A stretch of 23,604 bases of DNA, from contig CAMPKJ010000056.1 in the NCBI GenBank assembly GCA_946887105.1, positions 1 to 23,604 on the forward strand. The letters run 5' to 3'. Shown here piece after piece: positions 1 to 7,062 of this stretch. The notes beneath the pieces are model-generated. The model ran no database searches. It was not told the DNA's origin and saw only the letters and a program-made list of their open reading frames with translations. Position 1 is the first letter of the stretch. Every line of letters starts with the position of its first letter. Source of the stretch: an uncultured Acidobacteriota bacterium. GTDB taxonomy: Bacteria; Acidobacteriota; Thermoanaerobaculia; Gp7-AA8. Position numbers and translations under genes: made by a program.

Positions 1-613
1 TCTCGATCTCGATGAAGTCCTGCAGCTTCTGCAGGCGCTCGTACGGCGAAGGAGTCTCGAGGAGCTGCTGCTTTTCGGTGGTGGTGATGAGCAGGTGCGA
101 GGCGAGGGTGTCGGCGAAGCGGTCCGGGTCTTCGAGCTTGAGCGTGGCCATGACGCCTTCGAAGGCGAGGTGATGGGACATCTTCGCGTACTGCTCGAAG
201 ATCTCCATCAGCTTCTGCATGTACTGCGACACCTCGGGGGTGAGCGGGTACTTGGTGTCGATCTCGCGGACGGCCACGGTCACGAAACCGCTCGACTCCG
301 CGGAGCCGACGATCTCGCCGCGCGTCAATCCCTCGACCATGACCTTCACGTTCTGATTGGGCAGCTTCAGGTTCTGCACGACCGTGGCGATGACGCCGAT
401 CTGGTAGATCTCGGTCATCGACGGATCATCGATCTTCGGGTCCTTCTGCGTTGCCAGGAAGATCTTCTTCTCGGACGTCGCGAGCGTGGCCTCCAGCGCC
501 ATGATCGAGGCGCGGCGGCCGACGACGAACGGCGCCATCATCGACGGGAAGACGACCATGTCCCGAAGCGGGACGAGCGGAAGTTGCGCGATGTGGGTAT
601 CTGGGTTGGACAT
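1..613 (-). CDS. lon: Lon protease, N-terminal part (cut by window edge)
   Basis: ATP-dependent serine protease of the cytosol that degrades misfolded and regulatory proteins. Only the first 204 codons are inside the window, so the AAA+ and protease domains are not seen. The visible part is the Lon substrate-binding (LAN) domain: an opening LPLVPLRDMVVFPSMMAPF, then VGRRASIMALEA, KVMVEGLTRGEIV and the late helix with DPDRFADTLASHL, all at the spacing expected of Lon. The ATG at 613 is chosen because the conserved PLRDMVVFP block begins about ten residues in. I see no Shine-Dalgarno sequence; a TATAAC hexamer lies 11 nt upstream of the ATG. The gene follows clpX, but a strong terminator and a repeat array lie between them, so lon is probably its own transcript. 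Confidence 0.96.
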   Translation of the reverse strand, partial: MSNPDTHIAQLPLVPLRDMVVFPSMMAPFVVGRRASIMALEATLATSEKKIFLATQKDPKIDDPSMTEIYQIGVIATVVQNLKLPNQNVKVMVEGLTRGEIVGSAESSGFVTVAVREIDTKYPLTPEVSQYMQKLMEIFEQYAKMSHHLAFEGVMATLKLEDPDRFADTLASHLLITTTEKQQLLETPSPYERLQKLQDFIEIE

Positions 614-624
614 ATTCAGAGACT

Positions 625-630
625 GTTATA
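625..630 (-). promoter_or_regulatory. Possible -10 box of lon
   Basis: TATAAC on the minus strand, 11 nt before the lon ATG. No good -35 hexamer is found at 16-18 nt spacing. If real, the transcript would start within a few bases of the ATG, giving an almost leaderless mRNA. Confidence 0.35.
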
Positions 631-667
631 CGCCGGTTGATGGCGAAAAACTTCCCGGGGGCGGAGG

Positions 668-750
668 AGTCTCAAAGGCTCAAAGTCGCAAAGTCTCAAA
701 GATGGAGCCACGAACCTCTTTGAGACTCTGAGACTTTGCGACTTTGCGAC
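668..750. repeat. Inverted array of octamer repeats (TCKCAAAG type)
   Basis: Left arm 668-701 is four head-to-tail octamers: TCTCAAAG, GCTCAAAG, TCGCAAAG, TCTCAAAG. After a spacer of about 15 nt (702-716) the right arm 717-750 holds the same kind of units on the other strand: read as reverse complement they are TCGCAAAG, TCGCAAAG, TCTCAGAG, TCTCAAAG. The arms pair over about 33 bp with roughly five mismatches, so the locus can form a long hairpin. It fills most of the gap between the lon start and the clpX terminator. It is not a CRISPR: the units are too short and have no spacers between them. Confidence 0.9.
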
Positions 751-754
751 CCGT

Positions 755-784
755 AAAAAACAAAAAGGCCGCCCGAAGGCGGCC
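755..784 (-). terminator. Rho-independent terminator of clpX
   Basis: On the minus strand the stem GGCCGCC, loop TTCG, stem GGCGGCC is followed by TTTTTGTTTTTT. It has a 7-bp GC stem, a stable tetraloop and a U-rich tail, 25 nt after the clpX stop codon. It should end the tig-clpP-clpX transcript before lon. Confidence 0.93.
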
Positions 785-808
785 AGCGTGCTGACGCGAG
801 AGCGGTGC

Positions 809-2059
809 CTACCCCGCCTTCTTGTACACCGTCACCGGTTGCGCGCGGTTGTCGACCACTTCGCGGGTGATCACGCACTCGCTGATGGTGTGCTCGCTGG
901 GGATGGTGTACATGATCTCGAGCATCAGCTCTTCGATGATGATCTTCAGGCCGCGGGCGCCGACGTTGCGCTTGAGCGCCTCCTCGGCGATCGCTTCCAG
1001 CGCGTCGTCCGTGAAGCGGAGCTCGACGTTTTCGAAGCCCATGATGGTCTGGTACTGGCGGACCAGCGAGTTCTTCGGCTCGCGGAGGATCTCGATCAGC
1101 GCGGCGCGATCGAGCTCGCTCAGCGTGGCCACCACCGGCAGGCGTCCGACGAACTCGGGGATCAGCCCGAACTTGATCAGATCTTCCGGATGCACCTGCG
1201 CGAGCAGCTCTCCGGTCTTCTTCTCTTTCTTCGAGGCGATCTTCGCGCCGAAGCCCATCGACGTCTGCGAGAGGCGGCGCTCGATGACCGTATCGAGCCC
1301 GACGAACGCGCCGCCGCAGATGAAGAGGATGTTGGTGGTGTCGATCTGGATGAATTCCTGATGCGGATGCTTGCGTCCGCCCTGCGGCGGAACGTTGGCG
1401 ACCGTGCCCTCGAGGATCTTCAGCAGCGCCTGCTGGACGCCCTCGCCGCTCACGTCGCGCGTGATGGAAGGGTTGTCGCCCTTGCGGCAGATCTTGTCGA
1501 CTTCATCGATGTAGACGATGCCGCGCTGCGTCTTTTCCTTGTCGTTGCCGGCGGCCTGGTAGAGCTTGAGGATGATGTTCTCGACGTCTTCACCGACGTA
1601 GCCGGCCTCGGTGAGCGTGGTGGCGTCGACGATCGTGAACGGCACCGAGAGCATCCGGGCCAGCGTCTGCGCGAGCAACGTCTTGCCGGTGCCGGTGGGT
1701 CCGATCAGCAGGATGTTCGACTTCTGCAGCTCGACGTCCTGGCGCGTGTTGCGCGACTGGTAATCGATCCGCTTGTAGTGGTTGTAGACCGCGACCGCGA
1801 GCTTCTTCTTGGCCCGCTCCTGCCCGATGACGTAGAGGTCGAGGAACTCTTTGATCTCTTTCGGCTTCGGAAGGTGTCCGGCGCCTTCGAGCGCACCCGG
1901 CTCATCCTTGCGGTCCTCGGCGATGATGTCCAGACAGATGTCCACACATTCGTCGCAGATGTAGACCGTGGGTCCGGCGATCAGCTTCTTCACGTCGCGC
2001 TGTGACTTGTTGCAGAAGCTGCAACGAAGGACGTCGCCGCTGTTCCCCTTCTTCGACAT
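809..2059 (-). CDS. clpX: ATP-dependent Clp protease ATP-binding subunit ClpX
   Basis: AAA+ unfoldase of the cytosol that recognises tagged proteins, unfolds them and feeds them to ClpP. The 416-residue protein is of normal length. Visible in order: N-terminal zinc-binding domain with Cys13, Cys16, Cys35 and Cys38; Walker A GPTGTGKT at 120-127; pore loop GYVG at about 153-156; Walker B IVYIDEVD around 181-188; an RKH-type loop near 229-231; a ClpP-docking loop read as MGF (268-270) rather than the common IGF; a GARGL sensor-2 region near the C-terminus. The ATG at 2059 has AAAGGA about 10 nt upstream. It lies 93 nt after clpP and probably has its own promoter as well as read-through from tig-clpP. 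Confidence 0.98.
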   Translation of the reverse strand: MSKKGNSGDVLRCSFCNKSQRDVKKLIAGPTVYICDECVDICLDIIAEDRKDEPGALEGAGHLPKPKEIKEFLDLYVIGQERAKKKLAVAVYNHYKRIDYQSRNTRQDVELQKSNILLIGPTGTGKTLLAQTLARMLSVPFTIVDATTLTEAGYVGEDVENIILKLYQAAGNDKEKTQRGIVYIDEVDKICRKGDNPSITRDVSGEGVQQALLKILEGTVANVPPQGGRKHPHQEFIQIDTTNILFICGGAFVGLDTVIERRLSQTSMGFGAKIASKKEKKTGELLAQVHPEDLIKFGLIPEFVGRLPVVATLSELDRAALIEILREPKNSLVRQYQTIMGFENVELRFTDDALEAIAEEALKRNVGARGLKIIIEELMLEIMYTIPSEHTISECVITREVVDNRAQPVTVYKKAG

Positions 2060-2092
2060 GTCCGATTGGGTCCTTTTCTGTGGTTGCTACAG

Positions 2093-2122
2093 ATTGAACT
2101 CCTGTAGCGTCGCTCAAGTCAA
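2093..2122 (-). promoter_or_regulatory. Candidate clpX promoter
   Basis: In the clpP-clpX gap the minus strand carries TTGACT (2117-2122), an 18-nt spacer, and TTCAAT (2093-2098). This leaves a leader of about 27 nt containing the AAAGGA ribosome-binding site. The -35 is close to consensus and the -10 matches four of six bases. Confidence 0.45.
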
Positions 2123-2152
2123 CTCAGGTGGCGGGAGGCCGCATTCCAGCGT

Positions 2153-2740
2153 CTAATCCCGCTTGGCGATGACTTGATCCACCAGACCGTATTCCTGCGC
2201 CTGCGGCGCCTGCAGGATGTAGTCGCGGTCGGTGTCCTTGTCGATCTTCTCGATCGATTGCCCAGTGTGGTGCGCGAGGATCTGGTTGAGCCGCGCCTTC
2301 ATCTGGATGATGTCCTTGGCGTGGATCTCGATCTCGGTGGCCTGGCCGCCGAGGCCATGCATCAGCGGCTGATGGATGAGCACTCGCGAGTTCGGCAGGC
2401 AGTACCGCTTGCCCTTCGTTCCCGCCGCGAGCAGCACCGCCGCCATCGACGCCGCCTGTCCGATGCAGATCGTGGCGATGTCGGGCTTCACGTACTGCAT
2501 GGTGTCGTAGATGGCCAGACCCGCGGTGATGGAGCCGCCGGGGGAGTTGACGTAGATGGAGATGTCCTTCTCCGGGTTCTCCGCTTCGAGAAACAGGAGC
2601 TGGGCGATGATCAGATTCGAGACGTTGTCGTCGATCGGCGAGCCGAGGAAGATGACGTTGTCTTTCAAGAGGCGCGAGTAGATGTCGTAGGCACGCTCGC
2701 CGCGCGAGGTCTGCTCGACGACCATGGGGATCAATACCAT
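2153..2740 (-). CDS. clpP: ATP-dependent Clp protease proteolytic subunit ClpP
   Basis: Serine protease that forms the tetradecameric chamber partnered by ClpX. The 195-residue protein has normal length and a complete catalytic triad: Ser98 in GQAASMAA, His123 in LIHQPL and Asp173 in DTDRD. The oxyanion-loop motif SPGGS sits at 66-70. The start is settled by AAGGAG at 2747-2752, six nt before the ATG at 2740; the next ATG five codons later has no such site. It lies 27 nt after tig, so the two are surely co-transcribed. Confidence 0.98.
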   Translation of the reverse strand: MVLIPMVVEQTSRGERAYDIYSRLLKDNVIFLGSPIDDNVSNLIIAQLLFLEAENPEKDISIYVNSPGGSITAGLAIYDTMQYVKPDIATICIGQAASMAAVLLAAGTKGKRYCLPNSRVLIHQPLMHGLGGQATEIEIHAKDIIQMKARLNQILAHHTGQSIEKIDKDTDRDYILQAPQAQEYGLVDQVIAKRD

Positions 2741-2746
2741 TTGGGT

Positions 2747-2752
2747 CTCCTT
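2747..2752 (-). promoter_or_regulatory. Shine-Dalgarno site of clpP
   Basis: AAGGAG on the minus strand, six nt from the ATG. It decides between two in-frame ATGs and is the best Shine-Dalgarno match I noticed in the window. Confidence 0.8.
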
Positions 2753-2767
2753 GCGCGCATTCTAGCG

Positions 2768-4042
2768 TCAGGCGCGCTTCGCCTCGTTCAGCACGAGCTC
2801 GAGCGCGCGGTCCTGCGCCATCGACTCGCGCAGCGCCTCGTATCCGCCCTCATGCTTGAGGTGATGCTTGACGTCGGCGAACTCGCGTTGCTGCTCGCGG
2901 GCCGCACGACGGATCTCGGCATCCACTTCGACGTCCGAGACTGCGATGTTTTCCTTCTTCGCGATGGCCTCGAGGATCAGGCCGCGCTGCACGCGCTTGG
3001 TGGCCTCGGGACGGAACTCGCCGGCGATGCGCTGCCAGTCCATCTCCTGCGCCTCGAGGTCCACGCCCTGCGAGGCGAGATAGCGCGCGTAGTTGTTCAG
3101 CGACTTCCCGAGCTCTTCCTCGACCAGCGCCTCGGGCACGTCGAATTGATGGGCCGCGAGCAGCTTCTCGCCGATCTGCGTACGCTGCAGGCGCAGCGCC
3201 TCGGCTTCGCGATGGCGGCGGATGTCGGCCGCGATCGCCTCGCGCATGGCATCGACGGTTTCCCATCCGCCGACGCTCTTGGCCATCTCGTCCGTGACTT
3301 CCGGCTTTTCGCGAATGGCCAGCGCCTTCATGGTCACTTCGAAGTGGACGCTCTTGTTTTGCCACTCGTCGCGCACCGCTTCGTCGCCGAACGCGCGGTC
3401 GAAGCTGCGCGGCTCGTCTTCGGGCTTCATCCCCTGCAGCGTTTCATTGAGCTGCGGCAGCGGACCTTCTTCGCCGATGGTGATCTCGCCCTGCTGCGTG
3501 TGCGGTTCCCCGCCTTCAGGCGTCGACGTGATCTCGATCATGGCCACGTCGCCATCCTCGGCGCCGCGGTCGACGACCGGACGGAGATGGCTGACCGAGA
3601 GGCGCAGCCGCTCCACCATCGTCTCGACGTCGGTCTCGGAGACTTCGATCTTCGGATCGTCGATCTCGAGACCGCGATACTCGCCGAGCTCGATGACCGG
3701 CTTCACTTCGAAACGCGCCTTGAACTTCATCGGCGCGCCGTCGATGAACGGATCGAGATGCTCGAGCTTCGGCTCGCCGACCGGCTCGAGCCCTTTCTCG
3801 TGAACCACGTCACGGAAAGTCTGCCCGAGGACGCGGCTGACCACCTCGTCCTGGATCTCTTTCGCGAAGCGGTTGCGGACCACGCTCATGGGGATCTTCC
3901 CCGGCCGGAAGCCCGGCACCTTGGCCTGGCGTCCGAACTCGTTGGTCACGCGATTGGCCTCGCGCGAGATCAGATCCGCCGGGATCTCGACCTCCACGAG
4001 CTTCTGGATGGGAGAGACGTCTTCGAAGTTCAGTACGGTCAT
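2768..4042 (-). CDS. tig: Trigger factor (ribosome-bound chaperone and prolyl isomerase)
   Basis: Binds the ribosome exit tunnel and helps nascent chains fold. The 424-residue protein shows the ribosome-docking signature GFRPGKIP at 44-51, a central FKBP-like domain starting near residue 155 (EDGDVAMIEI onward), and a long helical C-terminal arm. The reading frame stays open to an ATG at 4084, but that extension is translated tRNA-Leu sequence; the true start is the ATG at 4042, beginning MTVLNFEDVSP. Only 12 nt separate this ATG from the encoded CCA end of the tRNA, and no Shine-Dalgarno sequence is present there. The order tig-clpP-clpX-lon is standard in bacteria. Confidence 0.97.
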   Translation of the reverse strand: MTVLNFEDVSPIQKLVEVEIPADLISREANRVTNEFGRQAKVPGFRPGKIPMSVVRNRFAKEIQDEVVSRVLGQTFRDVVHEKGLEPVGEPKLEHLDPFIDGAPMKFKARFEVKPVIELGEYRGLEIDDPKIEVSETDVETMVERLRLSVSHLRPVVDRGAEDGDVAMIEITSTPEGGEPHTQQGEITIGEEGPLPQLNETLQGMKPEDEPRSFDRAFGDEAVRDEWQNKSVHFEVTMKALAIREKPEVTDEMAKSVGGWETVDAMREAIAADIRRHREAEALRLQRTQIGEKLLAAHQFDVPEALVEEELGKSLNNYARYLASQGVDLEAQEMDWQRIAGEFRPEATKRVQRGLILEAIAKKENIAVSDVEVDAEIRRAAREQQREFADVKHHLKHEGGYEALRESMAQDRALELVLNEAKRA

Positions 4043-4054
4043 GTTTGTGAGTTG

Positions 4055-4140
4055 TGGTGCGAAAGGTGGGACTCGAACCCACACGGCTTTGGGCCACTGG
4101 ATCCTAAGTCCAGCGCGTCTGCCAATTCCGCCACTTTCGC
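4055..4140 (-). tRNA. tRNA-Leu (anticodon UAG)
   Basis: The 86-nt gene has acceptor arm GCGAAAG/CTTTCGC, discriminator A and an encoded CCA (4055-4057). The anticodon stem CTGGA/TCCAG encloses CTTAGGA, giving anticodon UAG. The long variable arm (GTGGCCCAAAGCCGT region) is of the class II type expected for leucine. The T arm reads GTGGGTTCGAGTCCCAC. It lies 33 nt after tRNA-Lys and 12 nt before the trigger factor start. Confidence 0.97.
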
Positions 4141-4173
4141 ACGGGGGGTGAGTCTATAAGAAACGAAGAAGGG

Positions 4174-4249
4174 TGGTGCCCCCACCAGGACTCGAACCTG
4201 GAACCAACGGATTAAGAGTCCGCTGCTCTACCAATTGAGCTATGGAGGC
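4174..4249 (-). tRNA. tRNA-Lys (anticodon CUU)
   Basis: The 76-nt gene has acceptor arm GCCTCCA/TGGGGGC (one T-G pair), discriminator A and an encoded CCA (4174-4176). The D arm is AGCTCAATTGGTAGAGC, and the anticodon stem GCGGA/TCCGT encloses CTCTTAA, giving anticodon CUU. The T loop is GTTCGAGTC. It is the first of two tRNAs leading into tig. Confidence 0.97.
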
Positions 4250-4255
4250 TCAGGG

Positions 4256-4274
4256 GTCCGTAAAACAAACGGAC
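4256..4274 (-). terminator. Small hairpin after pgsA, possible weak terminator
   Basis: GTCCGT, a 7-nt loop and ACGGAC form a six-base-pair stem between the pgsA stop and tRNA-Lys. No clear U-tract follows on the minus strand, so it may be only a processing or attenuation hairpin. Confidence 0.3.
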
Positions 4275-4303
4275 GCGGAAAGTATTTCGCCCGCAGATGT
4301 TTG

Positions 4304-4879
4304 TCAAGCTTGCCGGACCGCGTCATCGGCATGCGCTTCGTGCAGCAACGACGAGGCGCGGCGCAGATAGCCCCAGCCGGAGTAAAGCGTGATCAGCAGC
4401 GAGATCCGGAAGAGCACTTCCACCGCTCCCGCCAGTCGCGGCAGGAACGCATTCACCGCGACCACCACGGCCAGCGTGATGGCCTGCAGCACCGTCGAAG
4501 CCTTGCCCGCGATCGACGGCGGAAAGCGCGTGATGTGCACCCGCGTCCACATCAGGTACGCGGTGAAGACGATCAGGAAATCGCGGATGAACACCGCGAA
4601 CGTCAGCCATCCCGGAATGGGCATGCGCAGGCCGCCGGCGAAGGTGTAGTAGAGAAAGCCGCACACCATCAGCGTCTTGTCCGCCGCCGGATCGAGCAGC
4701 GCGCCGAGCCGCGAGCGCAGGTTGAAGCGGCGCGCGATCATCCCGTCGAGCACGTCCGTCACCGCCGCGGTGACGAACAGCACCAGCGCGATGGCGTAGC
4801 GGTGCTGCATCGACGCCAGCAGAAAACAGGGCACGAGCACGAAACGCGCGGCTGTGAGGATGTTCGGGAGGTGACGCAT
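4304..4879 (-). CDS. pgsA: CDP-diacylglycerol-glycerol-3-phosphate phosphatidyltransferase
   Basis: Membrane enzyme that makes phosphatidylglycerophosphate from CDP-diacylglycerol and glycerol 3-phosphate, the committed step to phosphatidylglycerol. The 191-residue protein has the full CDP-alcohol phosphatidyltransferase signature: Asp45-Gly46-x2-Ala49-Arg50-x8-Gly59-x3-Asp63-x3-Asp67, with an extra Asp at 42. Several hydrophobic helices follow. The opening MRHLPNILTAARF is typical of PgsA, which fixes the ATG at 4879; the open frame upstream of it runs only through repeat DNA. Assignment to PgsA rather than another CDP-alcohol transferase rests on the N-terminal motif and length. It probably follows the Crp-like gene, with a palindromic repeat in between. 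Confidence 0.92.
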   Translation of the reverse strand: MRHLPNILTAARFVLVPCFLLASMQHRYAIALVLFVTAAVTDVLDGMIARRFNLRSRLGALLDPAADKTLMVCGFLYYTFAGGLRMPIPGWLTFAVFIRDFLIVFTAYLMWTRVHITRFPPSIAGKASTVLQAITLAVVVAVNAFLPRLAGAVEVLFRISLLITLYSGWGYLRRASSLLHEAHADDAVRQA

Positions 4880-4882
4880 GGT

Positions 4883-4985
4883 CGAGTGCCTCGGAGTGCC
4901 TCGGCGGTCCTCGGAGTGCCTCGGAGGGGCCGGGAGTTTCTCACCCGAGGTACTCCGAGGAACCGAGGGACTCCGAGGCACTCGC
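4883..4985. repeat. Inverted array of decamer repeats (ACTCCGAGGN type), copy 1
   Basis: The right arm (4945-4984) reads in units CCGAGGT, ACTCCGAGGA, ACCGAGGG, ACTCCGAGGC, ACTCG. The left arm (4884-4928) carries similar units on the opposite strand: CTCCGAGGC, ACTCCGAGGA, CCGCCGAGGC, ACTCCGAGGC, ACTCG. A spacer of about 15 nt separates the arms. The array fills essentially the whole gap between the stop codon of the Crp-like gene (4986) and the ATG of pgsA (4879), so the pgsA ribosome-binding region lies inside one arm. Confidence 0.9.
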
Positions 4986-5666
4986 CTAGCTCGCTTCGCG
5001 GAACTGATCCAGCGCCGTCTTGCGCAGGTAGATGGTCTTCCCCTCGGAGATGAGGAGGTTCTGGCGCATGAGGTCGTGGATCAGGCGCGATACGGTCTCG
5101 CGCGAGGTGCCGATCATGTTGGCGATCGACTGGTGCGTCGGACGCGTGACCGCGACGTAGCCGTTGTCGAGCACTTTGCCGTTTTCCTTCGCGAGATCGA
5201 GGAAGAAGCGCGCCAGCCGGCCGTAGACGTCCATGGTGGCAAGCGATTCGATGCGGCTGGACGCATAGCGCAGGCGCTGGGAGATCTCGGCCAGCACTTT
5301 CTTGGTGATGTCGAAGTTCTCGGCCAGGAGCTGCAGGAAGTCCTTGCGCCAGATGGTCATCAGCTCGAGCGGCTCGGTGGCGACGACGGTCGCGGAGCGC
5401 GGCTCGTCGTCGAGCAGCGCCATCTCGCCAAAGAAGTCGCCCGGCCCGAGGAGCGAGAGGATGATCTCTTTCCCCTCGGGGGAGATCATCGTCACCTTCA
5501 CCTGGCCCTCGCGGATCAGGCAGAAGATGTCGCCGCTTTCATCCGCGTAAAAGACCACCTCGTCCTTCGCGTAACGGCGAGGCTTGGCAACCGCCGCGAT
5601 GGCCGCAAGCTCGCGCTCGTCGAGATCGGCGAAGAGAGGGAACTTTCGGAAGAAGGCCGTTTGCAT
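4986..5666 (-). CDS. Crp/Fnr-family transcriptional regulator
   Basis: Cytoplasmic DNA-binding regulator of 226 residues. The N-terminal cyclic-nucleotide-binding fold (about 5-120) includes a phosphate-binding cassette GEMALLDDEPRSA at 80-92, which keeps the Arg-Ser pair that contacts cAMP in E. coli Crp. A dimerisation helix (about 120-145) follows, then a Crp-type winged helix with recognition region at 177-200 (THQSIANMIGTSRETVSRLI). There is a single cysteine, so an Fnr-type iron-sulfur cluster is unlikely. The ligand (cAMP, c-di-GMP or none) cannot be read from sequence. A TACAAT hexamer lies 15 nt upstream of the ATG and no Shine-Dalgarno site is seen. It diverges from the MinD-like gene and may regulate that shared region. 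Confidence 0.93.
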   Translation of the reverse strand: MQTAFFRKFPLFADLDERELAAIAAVAKPRRYAKDEVVFYADESGDIFCLIREGQVKVTMISPEGKEIILSLLGPGDFFGEMALLDDEPRSATVVATEPLELMTIWRKDFLQLLAENFDITKKVLAEISQRLRYASSRIESLATMDVYGRLARFFLDLAKENGKVLDNGYVAVTRPTHQSIANMIGTSRETVSRLIHDLMRQNLLISEGKTIYLRKTALDQFREAS

Positions 5667-5681
5667 GATCGGATTCGGGAG

Positions 5682-5752
5682 ATTGTAGCAAGGGGGCGGG
5701 CGTTGGCGTCAGGCGTTGGGCTTTCGAGCCTTTTGGCCAACTCCGCTAGACT
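5682..5752. promoter_or_regulatory. Divergent promoter region between crp-like and MinD-like genes
   Basis: For the minus-strand regulator, TACAAT (5682-5687) stands 15 nt before the ATG. For the plus-strand ATPase, TAGACT (5747-5752) stands 11 nt before the GTG. Neither has a convincing -35. An 8-nt direct repeat GGCGTTGG occurs at 5699-5706 and 5712-5719, a 13-nt period, and could be a regulator site. Confidence 0.35.
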
Positions 5753-5763
5753 GCCGGGCGCAG

Positions 5764-7062
5764 GTGGCCATCAAGCGCATCATCCCGGTCTCTTCCGGCA
5801 AAGGCGGCGTGGGGAAAACCACGTTCGCAATCAACTTCGCGCTGGCGCTCTCGCGTCATGGCCGCACGGTGCTGGTCGACCTCGATACCGGCACGTCGGC
5901 GATCCGCAACGCCATCGACGTTCCGATCGGCAAGGACCTCTACCATTTCTTCCGCAAGAACGAGCCGCTCGCGAACTGCATCACGCAGCTCGACGACAAG
6001 CTCGATCCGGACCGGCGCTGGCGCAACTTCGGGTTCATCGCCGGACCGCTGCACCTCATCGACGAGATCACGAACTTCGGCGCGGCACACAAGGCGCGGC
6101 TGATCGCGGCCATCAACACGCTTCCGGCCGATTACGTGATCCTGGACATGCGCGCCGGTCTCGATGCGAACGTGATCGACTTCCTGCCGTTCTCCAATTC
6201 CGGGATCCTGATCTTCACGCCGCACCTGCCGAGCGCGACGCTGGCCGCGTCCGACATCGTGAAAGCGATCCTGTTCCGCAAGCTGCGCCTGATCTTCAGC
6301 AAGGAGTCGCCGTTCTTCGAGACGGTGAGCGACGGCTCGTTCTCGTTCAAACTGGTGAACGAGCTCATCGACCAGGTCGAGGACGTGTACGACAGCTCGG
6401 TGCAGAACCTCGACGCGTTCGCGCTCGACCTGGCCCAGAACCTCGGCGATCACGCCATCACGCGCACGGTGCAGAACACCATCGACGAGTTCCGCGTGCA
6501 CTACGTGCTGAATCTCTTCAACGGCGTCGAGGATTCATTCAACACCGCGGTGAAGCCGTTCCTCGACAACCTGACGCGGAACGTCTCGGCGCGCTGCGGC
6601 GTCACGAACCTCGGCTGGATCACGCGCAGCGACGCCATCCACCGCGCAAACTGCAATCGCCTCCCCGCGCTGCTGCTCGAACAGCAGGAAGCGCGGAAGA
6701 AGACCGCGCGCACCGATCGTTACACGCAGCAACTCGAAGACCTGCGCGTCACCGCGATCGGTCTCGAGCCGCCGAAGAAAAAGGCGGCTGCCGTCCAGAC
6801 CGACAACATTTCCACGACCGATTCACTCGACGATCACCTGTCCCGGCAACTGGCCACGCTCAAGACCATGTTCGAGCAGAAGAAGGACGACGACTTCTAC
6901 GCGAACTTCGACTACGTCACGCAACGCACTCTGTTTTCGATGAAGAACCGCCGCCCCAGCGAGCTGGGCGACATCCGCATCTACACCCCCGGCGAAATGC
7001 TCGCGTCTCTGTTTGCCAAATCGAACGTACCGACCACCATTGATTGGAGCGAATTGGAGTGA
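5764..7062 (+). CDS. MinD/ParA-family ATPase with an unassigned C-terminal half
   Basis: SIMIBI-class P-loop ATPase, 432 residues from the GTG at 5764. A deviant Walker A SGKGGVGKTT (11-20) carries the signature Lys13 and P-loop Lys18; Walker A' has Asp39 and Asp41 (VLVDLDTGTS); the Walker B-like strand YVILDMRAG has Asp128. MinD-like proteins are usually about 260-300 residues; here a further stretch of roughly 150 residues follows that I do not recognise, including ARCGVTNLGWITRSDAIHR. No MinE-type or membrane-targeting helix is evident at the C-terminus. The frame stays open to a TTG at 5716, but the Walker A then starts unusually late and the GTG is preferred. It overlaps the next gene by GTGA, so the two are translationally coupled. 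Role in positioning is inference. Confidence 0.75.
   Translation: MAIKRIIPVSSGKGGVGKTTFAINFALALSRHGRTVLVDLDTGTSAIRNAIDVPIGKDLYHFFRKNEPLANCITQLDDKLDPDRRWRNFGFIAGPLHLIDEITNFGAAHKARLIAAINTLPADYVILDMRAGLDANVIDFLPFSNSGILIFTPHLPSATLAASDIVKAILFRKLRLIFSKESPFFETVSDGSFSFKLVNELIDQVEDVYDSSVQNLDAFALDLAQNLGDHAITRTVQNTIDEFRVHYVLNLFNGVEDSFNTAVKPFLDNLTRNVSARCGVTNLGWITRSDAIHRANCNRLPALLLEQQEARKKTARTDRYTQQLEDLRVTAIGLEPPKKKAAAVQTDNISTTDSLDDHLSRQLATLKTMFEQKKDDDFYANFDYVTQRTLFSMKNRRPSELGDIRIYTPGEMLASLFAKSNVPTTIDWSELE

Noticed and set aside
4043..4084. N-terminal extension of trigger factor by 14 residues
   Set aside because: The extension is translated tRNA-Leu sequence; the conserved protein begins at the ATG at 4042.
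2174..4159. Long plus-strand open frame of 661 codons opposite clpP and tig
   Set aside because: It is antisense to two unmistakable genes and to both strands of tRNA-Leu; its composition (Leu/Arg/Asp/His rich) is typical of reverse-strand frames in high-GC DNA.
4880..4981. N-terminal extension of PgsA by 34 residues
   Set aside because: It is translated decamer repeat; PgsA proteins begin at the MRHLPNILT motif.
4883..4985. CRISPR array
   Set aside because: Units are 8-10 nt, contiguous and inverted around a centre, with no unique spacers and no cas genes nearby.
4986..5666. Fnr-type oxygen sensor
   Set aside because: Only one cysteine is present, so the four-cysteine iron-sulfur site is absent.
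4878..7043. Plus-strand open frame of 721 codons across pgsA upstream, crp-like and MinD-like genes
   Set aside because: It runs through repeat DNA, antisense of the regulator and an alternative frame of the ATPase, with no family motif.
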